Assembly: GCF_000302595.1 (NCBI RefSeq)
Contig: NZ_JH947127.1
Span: forward strand, 787,501 to 851,500
Reading direction: 5' to 3'
Source of the DNA: Pedobacter arcticus A12
Lineage (GTDB): Bacteria > Bacteroidota > Bacteroidia > Sphingobacteriales > Sphingobacteriaceae
Length of the DNA stretch: 64,000 nt
Both the position numbers and the translations under genes were made by a program. Positions within the stretch are counted from its first letter, which is position 1. Each line of letters opens with the position of its first letter. Of this stretch, positions 34,244 to 43,817 are shown in pieces. Under the pieces are notes generated by a model. That model saw only the letters and a program-made list of their open reading frames with translations, did not search any database and was not told where the DNA came from.

Positions 34244-34858
34244 CTAGTCCCTGTCGTCGTAATCCTCAGAATCAGAAAATTCGCCTGCAAAATCGTCATC
34301 GCTACTCTCTTCATCACTTTCTTCTTCGCCTTCGGTGTCTGTATTTAAACCTTCCAGCTCGCCTTCATCTGCAATCACAACATCGTCATCATCTACCAAA
34401 TCTTCATCATCGCCGGCAACGTAATCATCATCCGGAGCGATGAAAGGAACAAATATCTTCGGTGCTTCGCCAATTGCTTTAAACAAGCTTGGAAATTCCT
34501 TTGTGGGGTCGTTATCTAAAATTTTAATTAACTGTACGTGAAACTCGTATGGCTTCTCAAAATTGTAGATGTAATAAAATTTTTGGTGTGGATCATCAAT
34601 AAATTTACTCAATCTGGAGTTTTCAATCAAAGCCACGCCATTATCAATTTTACGCTGATTAGGCAGGTACGCTAATTCCTCATTTTTTATCCATTGATCG
34701 TTACTTACGTAAAACGATGATGATTTCTCTGGATCGTAACCTATTTTGGTTAAAAAGAAAAAATGTAGATCCTTAAAAGTTTGGTTTGATTTGATATCAA
34801 TTTCACGGATTACTTCGTCGTAATCTTCAAAACTTATCCTAAATCTGTATACTGCCAT
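34244..34858 (-). CDS. PRiA4_ORF3/IS1096-passenger-like protein with acidic tail
   Basis: A 204-residue cytoplasmic protein. Residues 1 to about 140 resemble the plasmid pRiA4b ORF-3-like fold, which is common as a housekeeping-looking protein in Bacteroidota: VYRFRISFEDYDEVIREIDI, FKDLHFFFLTKIGYD, and later KFYYIYNFEKPYEFHVQLI. The last 60 residues are almost entirely Asp, Glu and Ser and probably disordered. The function is unknown, and the family match is from memory of the pattern. A tetranucleotide microsatellite sits just after its stop codon. Confidence 0.8.
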   Translation of the reverse strand: MAVYRFRISFEDYDEVIREIDIKSNQTFKDLHFFFLTKIGYDPEKSSSFYVSNDQWIKNEELAYLPNQRKIDNGVALIENSRLSKFIDDPHQKFYYIYNFEKPYEFHVQLIKILDNDPTKEFPSLFKAIGEAPKIFVPFIAPDDDYVAGDDEDLVDDDDVVIADEGELEGLNTDTEGEEESDEESSDDDFAGEFSDSEDYDDRD

Positions 34859-34992
34859 TTTGCAAAAATAATATTTTGATTGATAATTGTTGAATTTTTA
34901 TAAAAGCTAAAAGCCGAATGCAAAAGGCTCAAAGCTAAAACCTGTTTTAAAAAAATATTTAATTATAAATTTCTAAAAATTGTTGATTTAAA

Positions 34993-36393
34993 CTAAGCAA
35001 GTTTCAAGCCTAAATCTGCACCTAATTTCTCCATTAATTTTAGTGCTTCCTCACGGTTGTTTTGAATCTCGCCATCGAGAATAGCTTCTCTAATCTGATT
35101 TTTGATTATTCCGACTTCTTTACCTGCCCCGATATTGAACGAATCCATAATATCCTGACCAGAAATCGGGGGTTGCCAGTTGCGAACCTGATCCTTTTCT
35201 TCTACATCTTTAAGTTTCTGTTTGACCAACTCAAAGTTGTTGCGGTACTTTTTTACTTTGTATTCATTTTTTGTGGTAACATCGGCATTGCAAAGTTGCA
35301 TTAATGCTTCGATATCCTCGCCAGCTTCAAAAAGCAAGCGTCTTACTGCCGAATCTGTAACAATTTCTTTAGCTAACACTATCGGACGCAAGTGCAACAG
35401 CACCAGCTTTTGTACAAACTTCATCTTCTCGTTTAACGGAAGTTTTAAGTTATTGAAAATTTTAGGAACCATGCGAGCTCCTCTATCCTCATGCCCGTGA
35501 AATGTCCAACCGTGGTTTCTCTCGAACCTTTTGGTGGCGGGTTTTGCAATATCATGTAAAATAGCAGCCCAACGCAACCATAAATCGTCGCTATTTTGCG
35601 CTACGTTATCCAATACCTGTAAGGTATGGTAAAAATTATCCTTATGCCCTTTTCCATCAATATAATCTACCCCATAAAGGTTACTCATTTCCGGAAAAAT
35701 GAGTGCTAATAAACCTGTATCAAAAAGATATTTAAAACCGATAGATGGGACTGGCGATAAAATAATTTTATTCAGTTCATCGGTAATCCGTTCTTTTGAA
35801 ACTATACTGATGCGTTCTTTATTTTTTCTGATTGCTTCTATCGCTCCTTTACAGATCACGAAATCAAGCTGGGTAGCAAACCTGATTGCCCGCATCATCC
35901 TTAACGGATCATCAGAAAAAGTTTCTTCGGGATCTAGAGGAGTAATGATAATTTTTTCTTCGAGATGTTGGATGCCATTGAACGGATCTAACAGTTCTCC
36001 AAAATTACCTACCGAAAGCTGTAATGCCATCGCATTGATGGTGAAATCCCTGCGTTTTTGATCATCTTCTAAAGTGCCGTCTTCTACAATCGGTTTACGA
36101 GATTCTGCCCGGTAAGATTCTTTTCTCGCACCCACAAACTCTACCTCTAAGTCTTTGTACTTGAGCATTGCAGTACCAAAACTCTTAAAAACAGTCACTT
36201 GTACATTTAAAGCTTTACCAACGGCAGTCGCAAAATCAGGCCCGTTGCCTAAAACTACAATATCTACATCTTTAGATGGACGGTTCAAAAAAATATCTCT
36301 CACAAATCCACCGATCACAAAAGCATCAACATTTTGAGAGGCTGCAATTTTTGAAATGACTGTAAATACTGGATGTGTAAGGTGTTCTTTCAA
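34993..36393 (-). CDS. cca: CCA tRNA nucleotidyltransferase / poly(A) polymerase family with HD domain
   Basis: A 466-residue class II nucleotidyltransferase. The head domain shows VIGGFVRDIFLNRPSKDVDIVV (about 26-47, in parts GGFVRD and the two-Asp motif DVDI), VEFVGARKE and EDDQKRRDFTINAMAL (about 107-122), with the DEDR-like DPLRMMRAIRFATQLDF (about 163-179) downstream. An HD-type domain lies at about 275-340 (LHDIAKPATKRF). It restores or adds the 3' CCA end of tRNAs. The HD domain may give phosphodiesterase or phosphatase activity. Single gene. Confidence 0.93.
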   Translation of the reverse strand: MKEHLTHPVFTVISKIAASQNVDAFVIGGFVRDIFLNRPSKDVDIVVLGNGPDFATAVGKALNVQVTVFKSFGTAMLKYKDLEVEFVGARKESYRAESRKPIVEDGTLEDDQKRRDFTINAMALQLSVGNFGELLDPFNGIQHLEEKIIITPLDPEETFSDDPLRMMRAIRFATQLDFVICKGAIEAIRKNKERISIVSKERITDELNKIILSPVPSIGFKYLFDTGLLALIFPEMSNLYGVDYIDGKGHKDNFYHTLQVLDNVAQNSDDLWLRWAAILHDIAKPATKRFERNHGWTFHGHEDRGARMVPKIFNNLKLPLNEKMKFVQKLVLLHLRPIVLAKEIVTDSAVRRLLFEAGEDIEALMQLCNADVTTKNEYKVKKYRNNFELVKQKLKDVEEKDQVRNWQPPISGQDIMDSFNIGAGKEVGIIKNQIREAILDGEIQNNREEALKLMEKLGADLGLKLA

Positions 36394-36487
36394 ATTCTAA
36401 TTATTGATGATGCTTTTGCCTATTCGGACAAATATAGGGATATGCTTTTAAAGGCAAAGATTATCGGAGGTTTAGCAACGGTTTTTG

Positions 36488-37054
36488 CTATTTCCTGATA
36501 AAAACAAATTTTCCGTCTGGTTCCAACTTCATAATGGTTGACGCTTGTTTTCTTTCAGAAATCATCTGTTCTAGATCCACCACATAATCTACTCCATCTA
36601 TAATTTCTTGACTAATCTCTGAGAAATTTCCCGGCGTTGGTTCTCCACTGACATTTGCAGATGTAGATACTATTGGCTTGCGAAAACGTTGAATCAACTG
36701 CTCGCAGAAATCATGTTTAGCGACACGAATGCCTATGCTACCGTCGCTATTCACCAAGTTTTTTGCTAAATTCTTTGCACCAGAATAGATAATGGTCAAC
36801 GGCTTTTCTGTGTATTCAATTAAATCGTAAGCAATATCCGGAACATCGGAAACATAACTTTGGAGTTTGTTGTCAGTATCTAACAACGTAATCATGCTCT
36901 TACTGTCTTCCCTTTTCTTAAGCTCATAAACTTTTGCCACGGCTCCAACATTGGTTGCATCGCAACCTATTCCCCACACCGTATCTGTTGGATAAAGTAT
37001 TAAACCGCCTTGCTTTAAGACTTCTAAAGCTTTAGTAATTTCTTCTTTTAGCAT
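36488..37054 (-). CDS. tsaC: L-threonylcarbamoyladenylate synthase (TsaC/Sua5/YrdC)
   Basis: A 188-residue YrdC-fold protein that makes threonylcarbamoyl-AMP from threonine, bicarbonate and ATP for t6A37 modification of ANN-decoding tRNAs. Conserved: GGLILYPTDTVWGIGCDATN (about 15-34), YELKKREDSKSMITLL (about 43-58), IGIRVAKHDFCEQLI (about 126-140) and PIVSTSANVSGEPTPGNF (about 147-164). No Sua5 C-terminal domain is present, so it is the short form. Confidence 0.94.
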   Translation of the reverse strand: MLKEEITKALEVLKQGGLILYPTDTVWGIGCDATNVGAVAKVYELKKREDSKSMITLLDTDNKLQSYVSDVPDIAYDLIEYTEKPLTIIYSGAKNLAKNLVNSDGSIGIRVAKHDFCEQLIQRFRKPIVSTSANVSGEPTPGNFSEISQEIIDGVDYVVDLEQMISERKQASTIMKLEPDGKFVFIRK

Positions 37055-37256
37055 GGTTGCAAATATAGGGCTTTGGATTGTTTTTAACCTCTTTAAAAGA
37101 ACTCAAGTAATTAAATCCAGAGTGCACAGTTTTTAAGTTCCCAATAAAAACAAGTTATAAACTGGCACTAGATTATCACCTAACATTATTTATTCATAGA
37201 TAATATAGAAAACATATAATAACATCAAGATTGCTATTAATAAATGCTGACTGGAT

Positions 37257-37988
37257 TTATTTGATTCTAGGATAAATATTGGTTTTATAGAATTTTTGGA
37301 ATAACCACCTTAGTCTTCGGATTTGATTTTTCTTCTTACTAGATATCGTCGAACTCATCATTCCATTATGAGAGCCTTGCTCTACTACTGGGGGATGAGC
37401 CCAATACATTTTAACCACGCTCTCATCAATTAGGGTATTGTGCCACCAATCAATTACCTGACAACACTTGTTTAATTTTAAATTATCCAAAATATCTTGA
37501 GCGGCTTTAAGATCTATGATGTAAGCACCAGCGCATCGTCCCTTATTAGCGGGATACAGTAGTTGATTTCTTTTTAACGCTTTATAAGGCGGAAACTCTA
37601 ATGTTGTATTTTCTAAAGAAATCAGAAAACCTTTGTCCAATTCTTCTGCTTCAGACAAAATTTTCTGAACCATATCTTTAAAATCGCCAAGAAAGAAAGG
37701 ATCGTTCTCGAATACCACGGCATATCTGTTTTTGTTTTTTACAATTCGTTCGTAACAAAAAATATGGTTAAGTGTACACGATAAGATTCCCGGACTTAAT
37801 TTAGAACGGATATCAGAACAAAAATACTTTTCCAATAATTCATCTGAGAACAACGACGGATCACCATCGGTTACAAATTCAATATTAAGTTCAAGATCCT
37901 TAAAAATTTTAATTAACCTCTCCTCGTGTATTTCATATCCTTTTTTTGCATGAACGATATAAATACCTTCTATTTTCCCTAAAGCCAT
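37257..37988 (-). CDS. Glycosyltransferase family 25 (LPS-type)
   Basis: A 243-residue GT25 enzyme. ATG 37988 (MALGKIEGIYIVHAKKGYEI) is preferred over the longer frame to 38021. Features: SCTLNHIFCYERIVKN (about 80-95), the metal/nucleotide-sugar motif VVFENDPFFLG (about 101-111; most family members have a D where N stands), and YIIDLKAAQDILDNL with CCQVIDWWHN (about 165-190). It is likely to add a sugar to a lipooligosaccharide or surface glycan. It is last in a surface-polysaccharide gene run, after the GT2 remnant and the ligase-like gene. Confidence 0.88.
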   Translation of the reverse strand: MALGKIEGIYIVHAKKGYEIHEERLIKIFKDLELNIEFVTDGDPSLFSDELLEKYFCSDIRSKLSPGILSCTLNHIFCYERIVKNKNRYAVVFENDPFFLGDFKDMVQKILSEAEELDKGFLISLENTTLEFPPYKALKRNQLLYPANKGRCAGAYIIDLKAAQDILDNLKLNKCCQVIDWWHNTLIDESVVKMYWAHPPVVEQGSHNGMMSSTISSKKKNQIRRLRWLFQKFYKTNIYPRIK

Positions 37989-38108
37989 AATTTCAATTTC
38001 ATTCCGATGTATAATAAACACTCGTTAGCCAATATCCTCTGAAGATTTCTGAAACGAATATATGTTATATATCCGGTAGGATTAAAGACAACCAGAAGTT
38101 TATTTACC

Positions 38109-38365
38109 ACTTATAATTTAATAATTTTTATCTCAATCTATCCTCCAGACCATTCAAAAGCTCCACTGATATTATACCTTCGAGCGCAAGCTCATTTTTC
38201 GTCCTATCTTTAGCTCATCAGGCTCCATTCTCCAGTTCATCATAGTTATTCTTTTACTCATAGTTTCGGGATGGGTTCCTGTGAATCCTTTTAAGTAATT
38301 AGCATTAATCATATTTAAACATTTTTCACTCCATTTCTTATAAGGGTAAACCCTGCAATCTTCAT
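38109..38365 (-). pseudogene. Internally deleted GT2 glycosyltransferase remnant
   Basis: Reading minus from ATG 38365, the first 14 codons are MKIAGFTLIRNGVK, the standard N-terminus of a family of GT2 glycosyltransferases. A stop then follows. In a shifted frame the next 45 codons include YLKGFTGTHPETMSKRITMM and NWRMEPDELKI, matching the C-terminal part of the same kind of enzyme; a third frame ending at 38109 carries what looks like the last 20 residues, including one stop. The middle, some 200-250 codons, is missing. Its ATG overlaps the upstream ligase-like stop (ATGA), so it was once translationally coupled in the polysaccharide operon. Confidence 0.68.
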
Positions 38366-39600
38366 GGTGTATTCTGTTCGCTTTTTCTGCTAACTACCAA
38401 AAACATAAAAATAAATGCATTAGCAGCTATCTGTCGCTCCAAAGTGTTTTCCATCATCATGTGGAACAAAAAAGGTAGCATCGCCCAAAACAATAAGGGA
38501 TTACTAAATGCTTTTCTTAATATCAAAACCACTAAACTTAAACCAATTAAAAACCCAATTGGGATACCAAAACACAAAATATAATATAGGAATTGGTTGT
38601 GTATAAATATTCTGTTTTCTGGAATCAGCAGGTAACTATTTTTAGCATATTGATTTTGCATTTTCAGGTTTGCATCTGCCGGAGAAACACCAAACCAAGG
38701 GTATTCCTTAATAAGTTCGGTTGCACATGCTACCGCAAGAGCCCGCTGGGTAACAGATTGAAAATTTGGGTTTCTATTTTCGCTAACGGTAGTAATATCG
38801 GTGATGGTGTTCTGGAACCTTATTTTGACCGATGGAATCAAACTCAAAATACAAAGTGCTATTACAAATCCCAAAACAGTTAAGAAAAACAACTTATAAT
38901 CTCTTTTTTTGATTAAGATAGCAAAGCAATAAAGAACAATTATTAGGTAAGTAGAAACTAATGAAAAGCGGTAAGCAATAATATGCAGTTCTACAAACAG
39001 CAATGCAAGTCCGCACAAAAGCAACCACTTTAGTTTACGGTTTTTGCTATGTATCGCCAAATAAAACCCTAAAACAAAAGCTACCACAATTAGCACACCC
39101 AGTTCTGTATGTGATGGCCCAATGAACGGGACAATGTTTTTGCTATTGCCTACATCTTGTAAAAACCGATTAAAATTCAACAAGGCTTCAACTGTATTAA
39201 TGCTTACACAGCATATTGTTGAAAATATAAATAGTAAAAAAACACGGTTAACCGCTTTCTGTGAAAGCTCTTTCACCAGCAAAAAAGCCAAAGGCAACAC
39301 AAGAAAAATAGCATTTTTGAACAATAAATTTAAACCGTAATCTAAATTTTTACCAACAAATAAAACACTAAAAACACACACAAAGTAGATGCTAAAAAAC
39401 AGAATATGAATTGGTTTTAAAGCTATTTTCAAAGGATTTTTTAGGTAGAAAGCTACTGTATAAGTCAGCATCAATACGCCTGAAATTGCTAAGCCTGCTC
39501 TAGAAAAAAAAAGACAACAGACAAATAAATAACACAACCATGCAAATTTATCCGCTTCAAAAAATTTCATCCTATTTAAAAACTTATCAATTACAGACAT
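38362..39600 (-). CDS. O-antigen ligase/polymerase-like membrane protein
   Basis: A 412-residue polytopic protein with about 10-12 hydrophobic segments and one large extracytoplasmic loop (about 255-330) before the last helices, the Wzy_C/WaaL layout. In that loop, ALAVACATELIKEYPWFGVSPADANLKMQ and later HNQFLYYILCFGIPIG carry the usual G-V-G/S-P and H-N-x-x-L features (quoted in parts). Such proteins join or polymerise O-antigen or other surface glycans on undecaprenyl carriers at the periplasmic face. It lies between a nucleotide-sugar dehydrogenase and glycosyltransferases, which supports the role. Confidence 0.85.
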   Translation of the reverse strand: MSVIDKFLNRMKFFEADKFAWLCYLFVCCLFFSRAGLAISGVLMLTYTVAFYLKNPLKIALKPIHILFFSIYFVCVFSVLFVGKNLDYGLNLLFKNAIFLVLPLAFLLVKELSQKAVNRVFLLFIFSTICCVSINTVEALLNFNRFLQDVGNSKNIVPFIGPSHTELGVLIVVAFVLGFYLAIHSKNRKLKWLLLCGLALLFVELHIIAYRFSLVSTYLIIVLYCFAILIKKRDYKLFFLTVLGFVIALCILSLIPSVKIRFQNTITDITTVSENRNPNFQSVTQRALAVACATELIKEYPWFGVSPADANLKMQNQYAKNSYLLIPENRIFIHNQFLYYILCFGIPIGFLIGLSLVVLILRKAFSNPLLFWAMLPFLFHMMMENTLERQIAANAFIFMFLVVSRKSEQNTP

Positions 39601-39682
39601 ATAATAATTGTAGTCACACGTTAAAAATGTTCGAGAATTTATGGCATGGTCTATCTCTTAGTATTGATTACGTTTACGGCAA

Positions 39683-40954
39683 TTAAAGTCGCTTTGTAAC
39701 AAGGTTCTCGGGCAAAGTCCCCTTTACATCGTACACAAAAGTAGTTTCGTGAGAGAATTTTTTAAAGTCAAATGATTGAAATTCTTTATGCGCTACGGCA
39801 TGCACAATGGCATCAAACTTCATGTTTTTAATCGCTTCTGTATTTCCCAACTTAATGGCATATTCCTCTTCCACTTGTTTAGGATCTGCCCAAGGATCTA
39901 CAATGGTCACGTTTAAGCCGAAGGCTGTTAGCTTTGTGTAGATATCTACTATTTTAGTATTTCTAACGTCGGTACAGTTTTCTTTAAAGGTGATTCCTAA
40001 AATCAGGACTTTGCTCCCTTTAACTTTAACATCACTTTCAATTACACCTTTTAAAATTTCATCGGCAATAAAATCGCTCATCGCATCATTTATTCTTCTA
40101 CCGGCCAACAATATCGAGGGTCTGTAACCTACAGATTCTGCTTTTTGCGCCAGATAATAGGGGTCTACACCAATACAATGCCCGCCTACTAAACCTGGTT
40201 TAAACTTTAAAAAGTTCCATTTGGTTGCAGCCGCATCCAAAACCTGCTGTGTATCAATATTAAGCCTGTTAAAAATCAAGGCCAACTCGTTAACAAAAGC
40301 AATATTTACATCGCGTTGCGAGTTTTCAATAACCTTTGCAGCTTCGGCAACTTTCATACTTTGGGCAAGGTAAGTGCCCGCGGTAATAATACTTGCGTAT
40401 AATGCATCAACAACTTTTGCGATTTCCGGCGTTGATCCTGATGTTAATTTAAGTATTGATGTTAGGGTGTTTATTTTATCTCCGGGGTTAATTCTTTCTG
40501 GCGAGTAACCACAGAAAAAATCGGTGTTGAATTTTAATTTGCTGGTGCTTTCCAAAACGGGTACACAATCTTCTTCTGTACAACCAGGATAAACAGTGGA
40601 TTCGTAAATAACGAGATCACCTTTTTTTAGCGCTTTACCTACAGTTTTGCTGGCAAGTTTAAGTAACGTAATATCTGGACTGTTGAATTTATCTACCGGT
40701 GTAGGTACAGAAACGATAAAAACATTGCATGAGCTAAGTAGTTCTTCATTGCTGCTAAAAACCAGATTTTTATGCTCTTTTAGCTCCTCTGCACTAGATT
40801 CTAAAGTTAAATCAATCCCTTTCTTTAGGTTATTTATCCGTTCTTGATTGATATCAAAACCCAAAACAGGATATTTTTTCGCAAACTCTAATGCAAGTGG
40901 TAAACCAACATAGCCCAACCCAATTATTGCAATCTTTTTATCCGATAAATCCAT
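39683..40954 (-). CDS. UDP-HexNAc 6-dehydrogenase (WbpO/TviB-type)
   Basis: A 423-residue NAD-dependent nucleotide-sugar dehydrogenase. The N-terminal Rossmann motif is IIGLGYVGLPLALEFA (about 10-25), FIVSVPTPVDKFNSPD (about 79-94) is next, the catalytic Cys is in GLVGGHCIGVDPYYLAQKA (about 255-273), and the C-terminal domain has ILGITFKENCTDVRNTK. The HCIGVDPYYL form is typical of the WbpO/TviB group, which oxidises UDP-GalNAc or UDP-GlcNAc to the uronic acid, rather than UDP-glucose dehydrogenase. It supplies an acidic sugar to the surface polysaccharide encoded by the neighbours. The exact substrate is not proven. Confidence 0.9.
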   Translation of the reverse strand: MDLSDKKIAIIGLGYVGLPLALEFAKKYPVLGFDINQERINNLKKGIDLTLESSAEELKEHKNLVFSSNEELLSSCNVFIVSVPTPVDKFNSPDITLLKLASKTVGKALKKGDLVIYESTVYPGCTEEDCVPVLESTSKLKFNTDFFCGYSPERINPGDKINTLTSILKLTSGSTPEIAKVVDALYASIITAGTYLAQSMKVAEAAKVIENSQRDVNIAFVNELALIFNRLNIDTQQVLDAAATKWNFLKFKPGLVGGHCIGVDPYYLAQKAESVGYRPSILLAGRRINDAMSDFIADEILKGVIESDVKVKGSKVLILGITFKENCTDVRNTKIVDIYTKLTAFGLNVTIVDPWADPKQVEEEYAIKLGNTEAIKNMKFDAIVHAVAHKEFQSFDFKKFSHETTFVYDVKGTLPENLVTKRL

Positions 40955-41138
40955 GTGGTAAAAGTAAATTAAACATCACAAAATAATTGGTGTTTTATTT
41001 TTATTTATTTTGGGAAGTGTGCAAAAGTAAAAGCTTTGGAGCAAATAGTAAATTTTTATTTTGGAGATTAGGCACACATCATCCTCTGTGTTATTAAAAG
41101 CAATCTACAGTAGCTATAAAAACACCATTTACAACAAA

Positions 41139-41184
41139 TAAAAAAGGTGTAGCGTAAAAGAAAACACCTTTTACACTACACCTC
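41139..41184 (-). terminator. Terminator of dapD
   Basis: On the minus strand AGGTGTAGTGTAAAAG and CTTTTACGCTACACCT pair with one mismatch and a short loop, followed by TTTTTTATTTG. It begins about 15 bp after the dapD stop. Confidence 0.9.
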
Positions 41185-41199
41185 CAAAAATTGTAGTAC

Positions 41200-42018
41200 C
41201 TAAACCGCTACGTTATGCTCTCTTAAAGCTTCGTTTAGCGATGTCTTTTTATCTGTAGATTCTTTTCTTTTTCCAATGATCAAAGCGCAGGGAACTTGGA
41301 ACTCGCCAGCAGGGAATTTTTTAGTATAAGAACCTGGAATTACCACCGAACGCTCTGGAACAACCATTTTATGTTCAACAGGCTCATCGCCAGTAACGTC
41401 GATAATTTTAGTTGATGCTGTTAAAACAACGTTTGCACCTAAAACCACTTCTTTTTCTAAACGTACGCCTTCGACAACAATTGCTCTTGACCCAATAAAA
41501 CAACCATCTTCAATAATAACCGGAGCAGCCTGCAATGGTTCTAAAACGCCACCAATACCAACGCCACCGCTTAAGTGAACGTTTTTACCAATCTGCGCAC
41601 AAGAACCAACCGTTGCCCAAGTATCAACCATTGTACCTTCATCAACATAGGCACCAATATTAACGTAAGAAGGCATCATAATCACTCCTTTAGCTAAAAA
41701 CGCACCGTATCTAGCAATTGCATGCGGAACAACTCTTACACCTTTCTTCTTATAATCGGTCTTTAATTTCATTTTATCGTGAAAAACAAAAGGACCTACG
41801 GTAATTTCTTCCATTTCACGAATAGGGAAATATAAAACTACTGCCTTTTTAATCCATTCGTTTACATGCCAAGTTGAACCAACTTTCTCGGCCACACGTA
41901 TTTCACCTGCATCTAAGCGAAAGATAACAAGCTCAATCGCATCTCTATATTCTTTAAAATTAAGCAGGTTTCTATCTTCCCATGCTTCCTCTATCAATTT
42001 CTTTAATTCGGCTATCAT
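41200..42018 (-). CDS. dapD: Tetrahydrodipicolinate N-succinyltransferase
   Basis: The 272-residue trimeric left-handed beta-helix enzyme of the succinylase lysine/diaminopimelate pathway transfers succinyl from succinyl-CoA to tetrahydrodipicolinate. N-terminal helices (1-80) are followed by hexapeptide-repeat coils: VRVVPHAIARYGAFLAKGV, MPSYVNIGAYVDEGTMVDTW, GKNVHLSGGVGIGGVLEPLQ, EDGCFIGSRAIVVEGV. Length matches E. coli DapD (274). It supplies meso-diaminopimelate for peptidoglycan. It is a single gene, divergent from the S4-domain gene. Confidence 0.96.
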   Translation of the reverse strand: MIAELKKLIEEAWEDRNLLNFKEYRDAIELVIFRLDAGEIRVAEKVGSTWHVNEWIKKAVVLYFPIREMEEITVGPFVFHDKMKLKTDYKKKGVRVVPHAIARYGAFLAKGVIMMPSYVNIGAYVDEGTMVDTWATVGSCAQIGKNVHLSGGVGIGGVLEPLQAAPVIIEDGCFIGSRAIVVEGVRLEKEVVLGANVVLTASTKIIDVTGDEPVEHKMVVPERSVVIPGSYTKKFPAGEFQVPCALIIGKRKESTDKKTSLNEALREHNVAV

Positions 42019-42093
42019 TGTAATTTCTATTTAAACCGCCAAAATAAAGGTTTTTTCTACGATAAGCGTAAATTTTGCGTTATTTTTGAATTA

Positions 42094-42495
42094 ATGGCTG
42101 AAAAATTAAGGATAGACAAATATTTGTGGTCGATAAGATTGTTCAAAACAAGATCTTTAGCAACAGATGCTTGCCGAGCTGGACGTGTAAAAAAAGAAGG
42201 CAACAATATAAAACCTAGTTACGAGGTTAAGGTTGGTGAAATATACCAAGTTTCAAAAGCGGTAGAAAAGAAAACTATTAAAGTGCTAGATCTACTTTAC
42301 ACCCGTGTTGATGCTAAAAAAGCCGTTTTGGCTTATGCGGATTTAACCCCCCCAGAAGAAACCGCAAAATACAAATCCATGTTCCAATCGCCTGTATTAA
42401 CCAGAGACCGTGGAACCGGAAGACCAACCAAAAAGGACAGACGGGATATTGACGATTTGAGCGATAGCTTTTTTAATGATGATGACGAAGATTAG
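42094..42495 (+). CDS. S4-domain RNA-binding protein (Hsp15-like)
   Basis: A 133-residue protein. The S4 domain at residues 4-55 (RIDKYLWSIRLFKTRSLATDA followed by GRVKKEGNNIKPSYEVKVGE; quoted in parts) is the Hsp15/HslR type, which rescues stalled 50S subunits carrying peptidyl-tRNA. The C-terminal 40 residues, rich in Lys/Arg/Asp and ending in an acidic tail, are typical of the Bacteroidota form. It is cytoplasmic and divergent from dapD with a 75-bp gap. Confidence 0.9.
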   Translation: MAEKLRIDKYLWSIRLFKTRSLATDACRAGRVKKEGNNIKPSYEVKVGEIYQVSKAVEKKTIKVLDLLYTRVDAKKAVLAYADLTPPEETAKYKSMFQSPVLTRDRGTGRPTKKDRRDIDDLSDSFFNDDDED

Positions 42496-42833
42496 GTGAT
42501 TTAATCATTGGTATCTGTTATCGGTTTACAAATAGTTCATTTAGTGCTTGTTCATTAACAGCTATTTACTGGTTAAGTGGTGATTTTTAAATAATGAGTT
42601 GATTTATTTTGGGCGTAACCCGCTGAAATGCGGGTCGGGCTATACACTACAATCTTTTTGTAAAAACAAAAAGGATTTCCGTTGCTATCCCTTACGCAAA
42701 TTATCTAAATCAAAACCCTACTACTCATCTATGTGCTTCGTAACGCTAATTCTATTTTTTTTTAATACCAAAAACCTAACGAAGGCTGAAACAACAAATC
42801 CCATTTTCGCCAATTTATAAGCCCAACGAAAAT
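42496..42833. repeat. Spacer with a dispersed hairpin repeat (42611-42697)
   Basis: The core at 42611-42697 has GGGCGTAACCCGC and GCGGGTCGGGC, a CAATCTTTTTG/CAAAAAGGATTTCC hairpin (about 42650-42680) and CTATCCCTTACGC. The minus strand of 6754-6840 shares its middle part, and 5987-6065 may be a third, more decayed relative. The rest of the gap shows nothing I can name; a 73-codon frame at 42599-42820 runs through it and is not believed. Confidence 0.6.
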
Positions 42834-43817
42834 CTAATCCACTAAAAAACTAAAAGCCTCCATTACCTTCATACTCATCAAAGCATCTTCTAAAGAGCAA
42901 GGATTTTCTTCCGCATCTCCTAAAAAGTAATTAACCGTTTTCTCTATCATATGTTGCTGAACATGTTCCATCGCCGGGAAAGCAAAGTCCACCGTTTTAC
43001 CATTTTTAGTTAAACTTAAATTAGCGTTAAAAAAAGAAAACGTGATTCTGCCTTCGGTCCCAATAATTTCGCACTGTTCAAGCTCTTGCTCATCTAAACT
43101 ATTGAAACACCAAACGCCATTAAATATCACATCATTTTTAAACACAATTTGCCCAACAGTAAGGTCTGCAACATTCTCCTTTTTAGTTTGGTTTTTAGAA
43201 AAGCCATGATATTTTACAGGTTCACCAAAAATATGGATCAAGATATCCAATTGATGTGGCGCTAAGTCAAAAAACAATCCTCCGCCAGAAATCTCTGGAT
43301 TTACTCGCCAGTTCTCTTCCGTTTTCGCAATCGCAGCCGAACCTGATTTTTGAAAAAGTTTTAAATCAATCAAACGGATCTCGCCTATCGTTTTTTGATC
43401 AATCAGTTCTTTCAGTTTAATAAAGAAAGGTTGTGCTCTGCGATAATGTGCAACTGTTACTTTATTTCTCGAGGCTTTTTCTACAGCAATAATATCCTCG
43501 CACTCGGCACTGGTAAGTGTAACCGGCTTTTCTATATAAACATGTTTACCTGCTTTAAGCGCTTGTATTGCATAATCTTTATGTGGTGCAGGCGGAGTGG
43601 CTACATAAATAGCGCTTATATTTTCATCATTAATTAAATCATCAGCATGGCTATACCACTTCGCAATTCCATGTCTTTTTGCATAATCGGCTGCTTTTTC
43701 TGCATCTCTTCTCATCACCGCTTCAATTGCCGAGTTAGCCACTTTATTAAAAGCAGGTCCACTTTTCACTTCTGTAACATCGCCACAGCCTAATATTCCC
43801 CAGTTTATTTTTTTCAT
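42834..43817 (-). CDS. Gfo/Idh/MocA family oxidoreductase
   Basis: A 327-residue NAD(P)-dependent sugar or cyclitol oxidoreductase. The N-terminal Rossmann motif is WGILGCGDVTEVKSGPAF (about 6-23), IYVATPPAPHKDYAIQAL and GKHVYIEKPVTLTSAECE (the EKP motif, about 94-111) follow, and GGGLFFDLAPHQLDIL (about 180-195) contains the D...H pair. The C-terminal alpha/beta domain is complete. The substrate is unknown; dehydrogenase roles on sugars, inositols or biliverdin-like compounds all occur in the family. It is a single gene. Confidence 0.9.
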   Translation of the reverse strand: MKKINWGILGCGDVTEVKSGPAFNKVANSAIEAVMRRDAEKAADYAKRHGIAKWYSHADDLINDENISAIYVATPPAPHKDYAIQALKAGKHVYIEKPVTLTSAECEDIIAVEKASRNKVTVAHYRRAQPFFIKLKELIDQKTIGEIRLIDLKLFQKSGSAAIAKTEENWRVNPEISGGGLFFDLAPHQLDILIHIFGEPVKYHGFSKNQTKKENVADLTVGQIVFKNDVIFNGVWCFNSLDEQELEQCEIIGTEGRITFSFFNANLSLTKNGKTVDFAFPAMEHVQQHMIEKTVNYFLGDAEENPCSLEDALMSMKVMEAFSFLVD

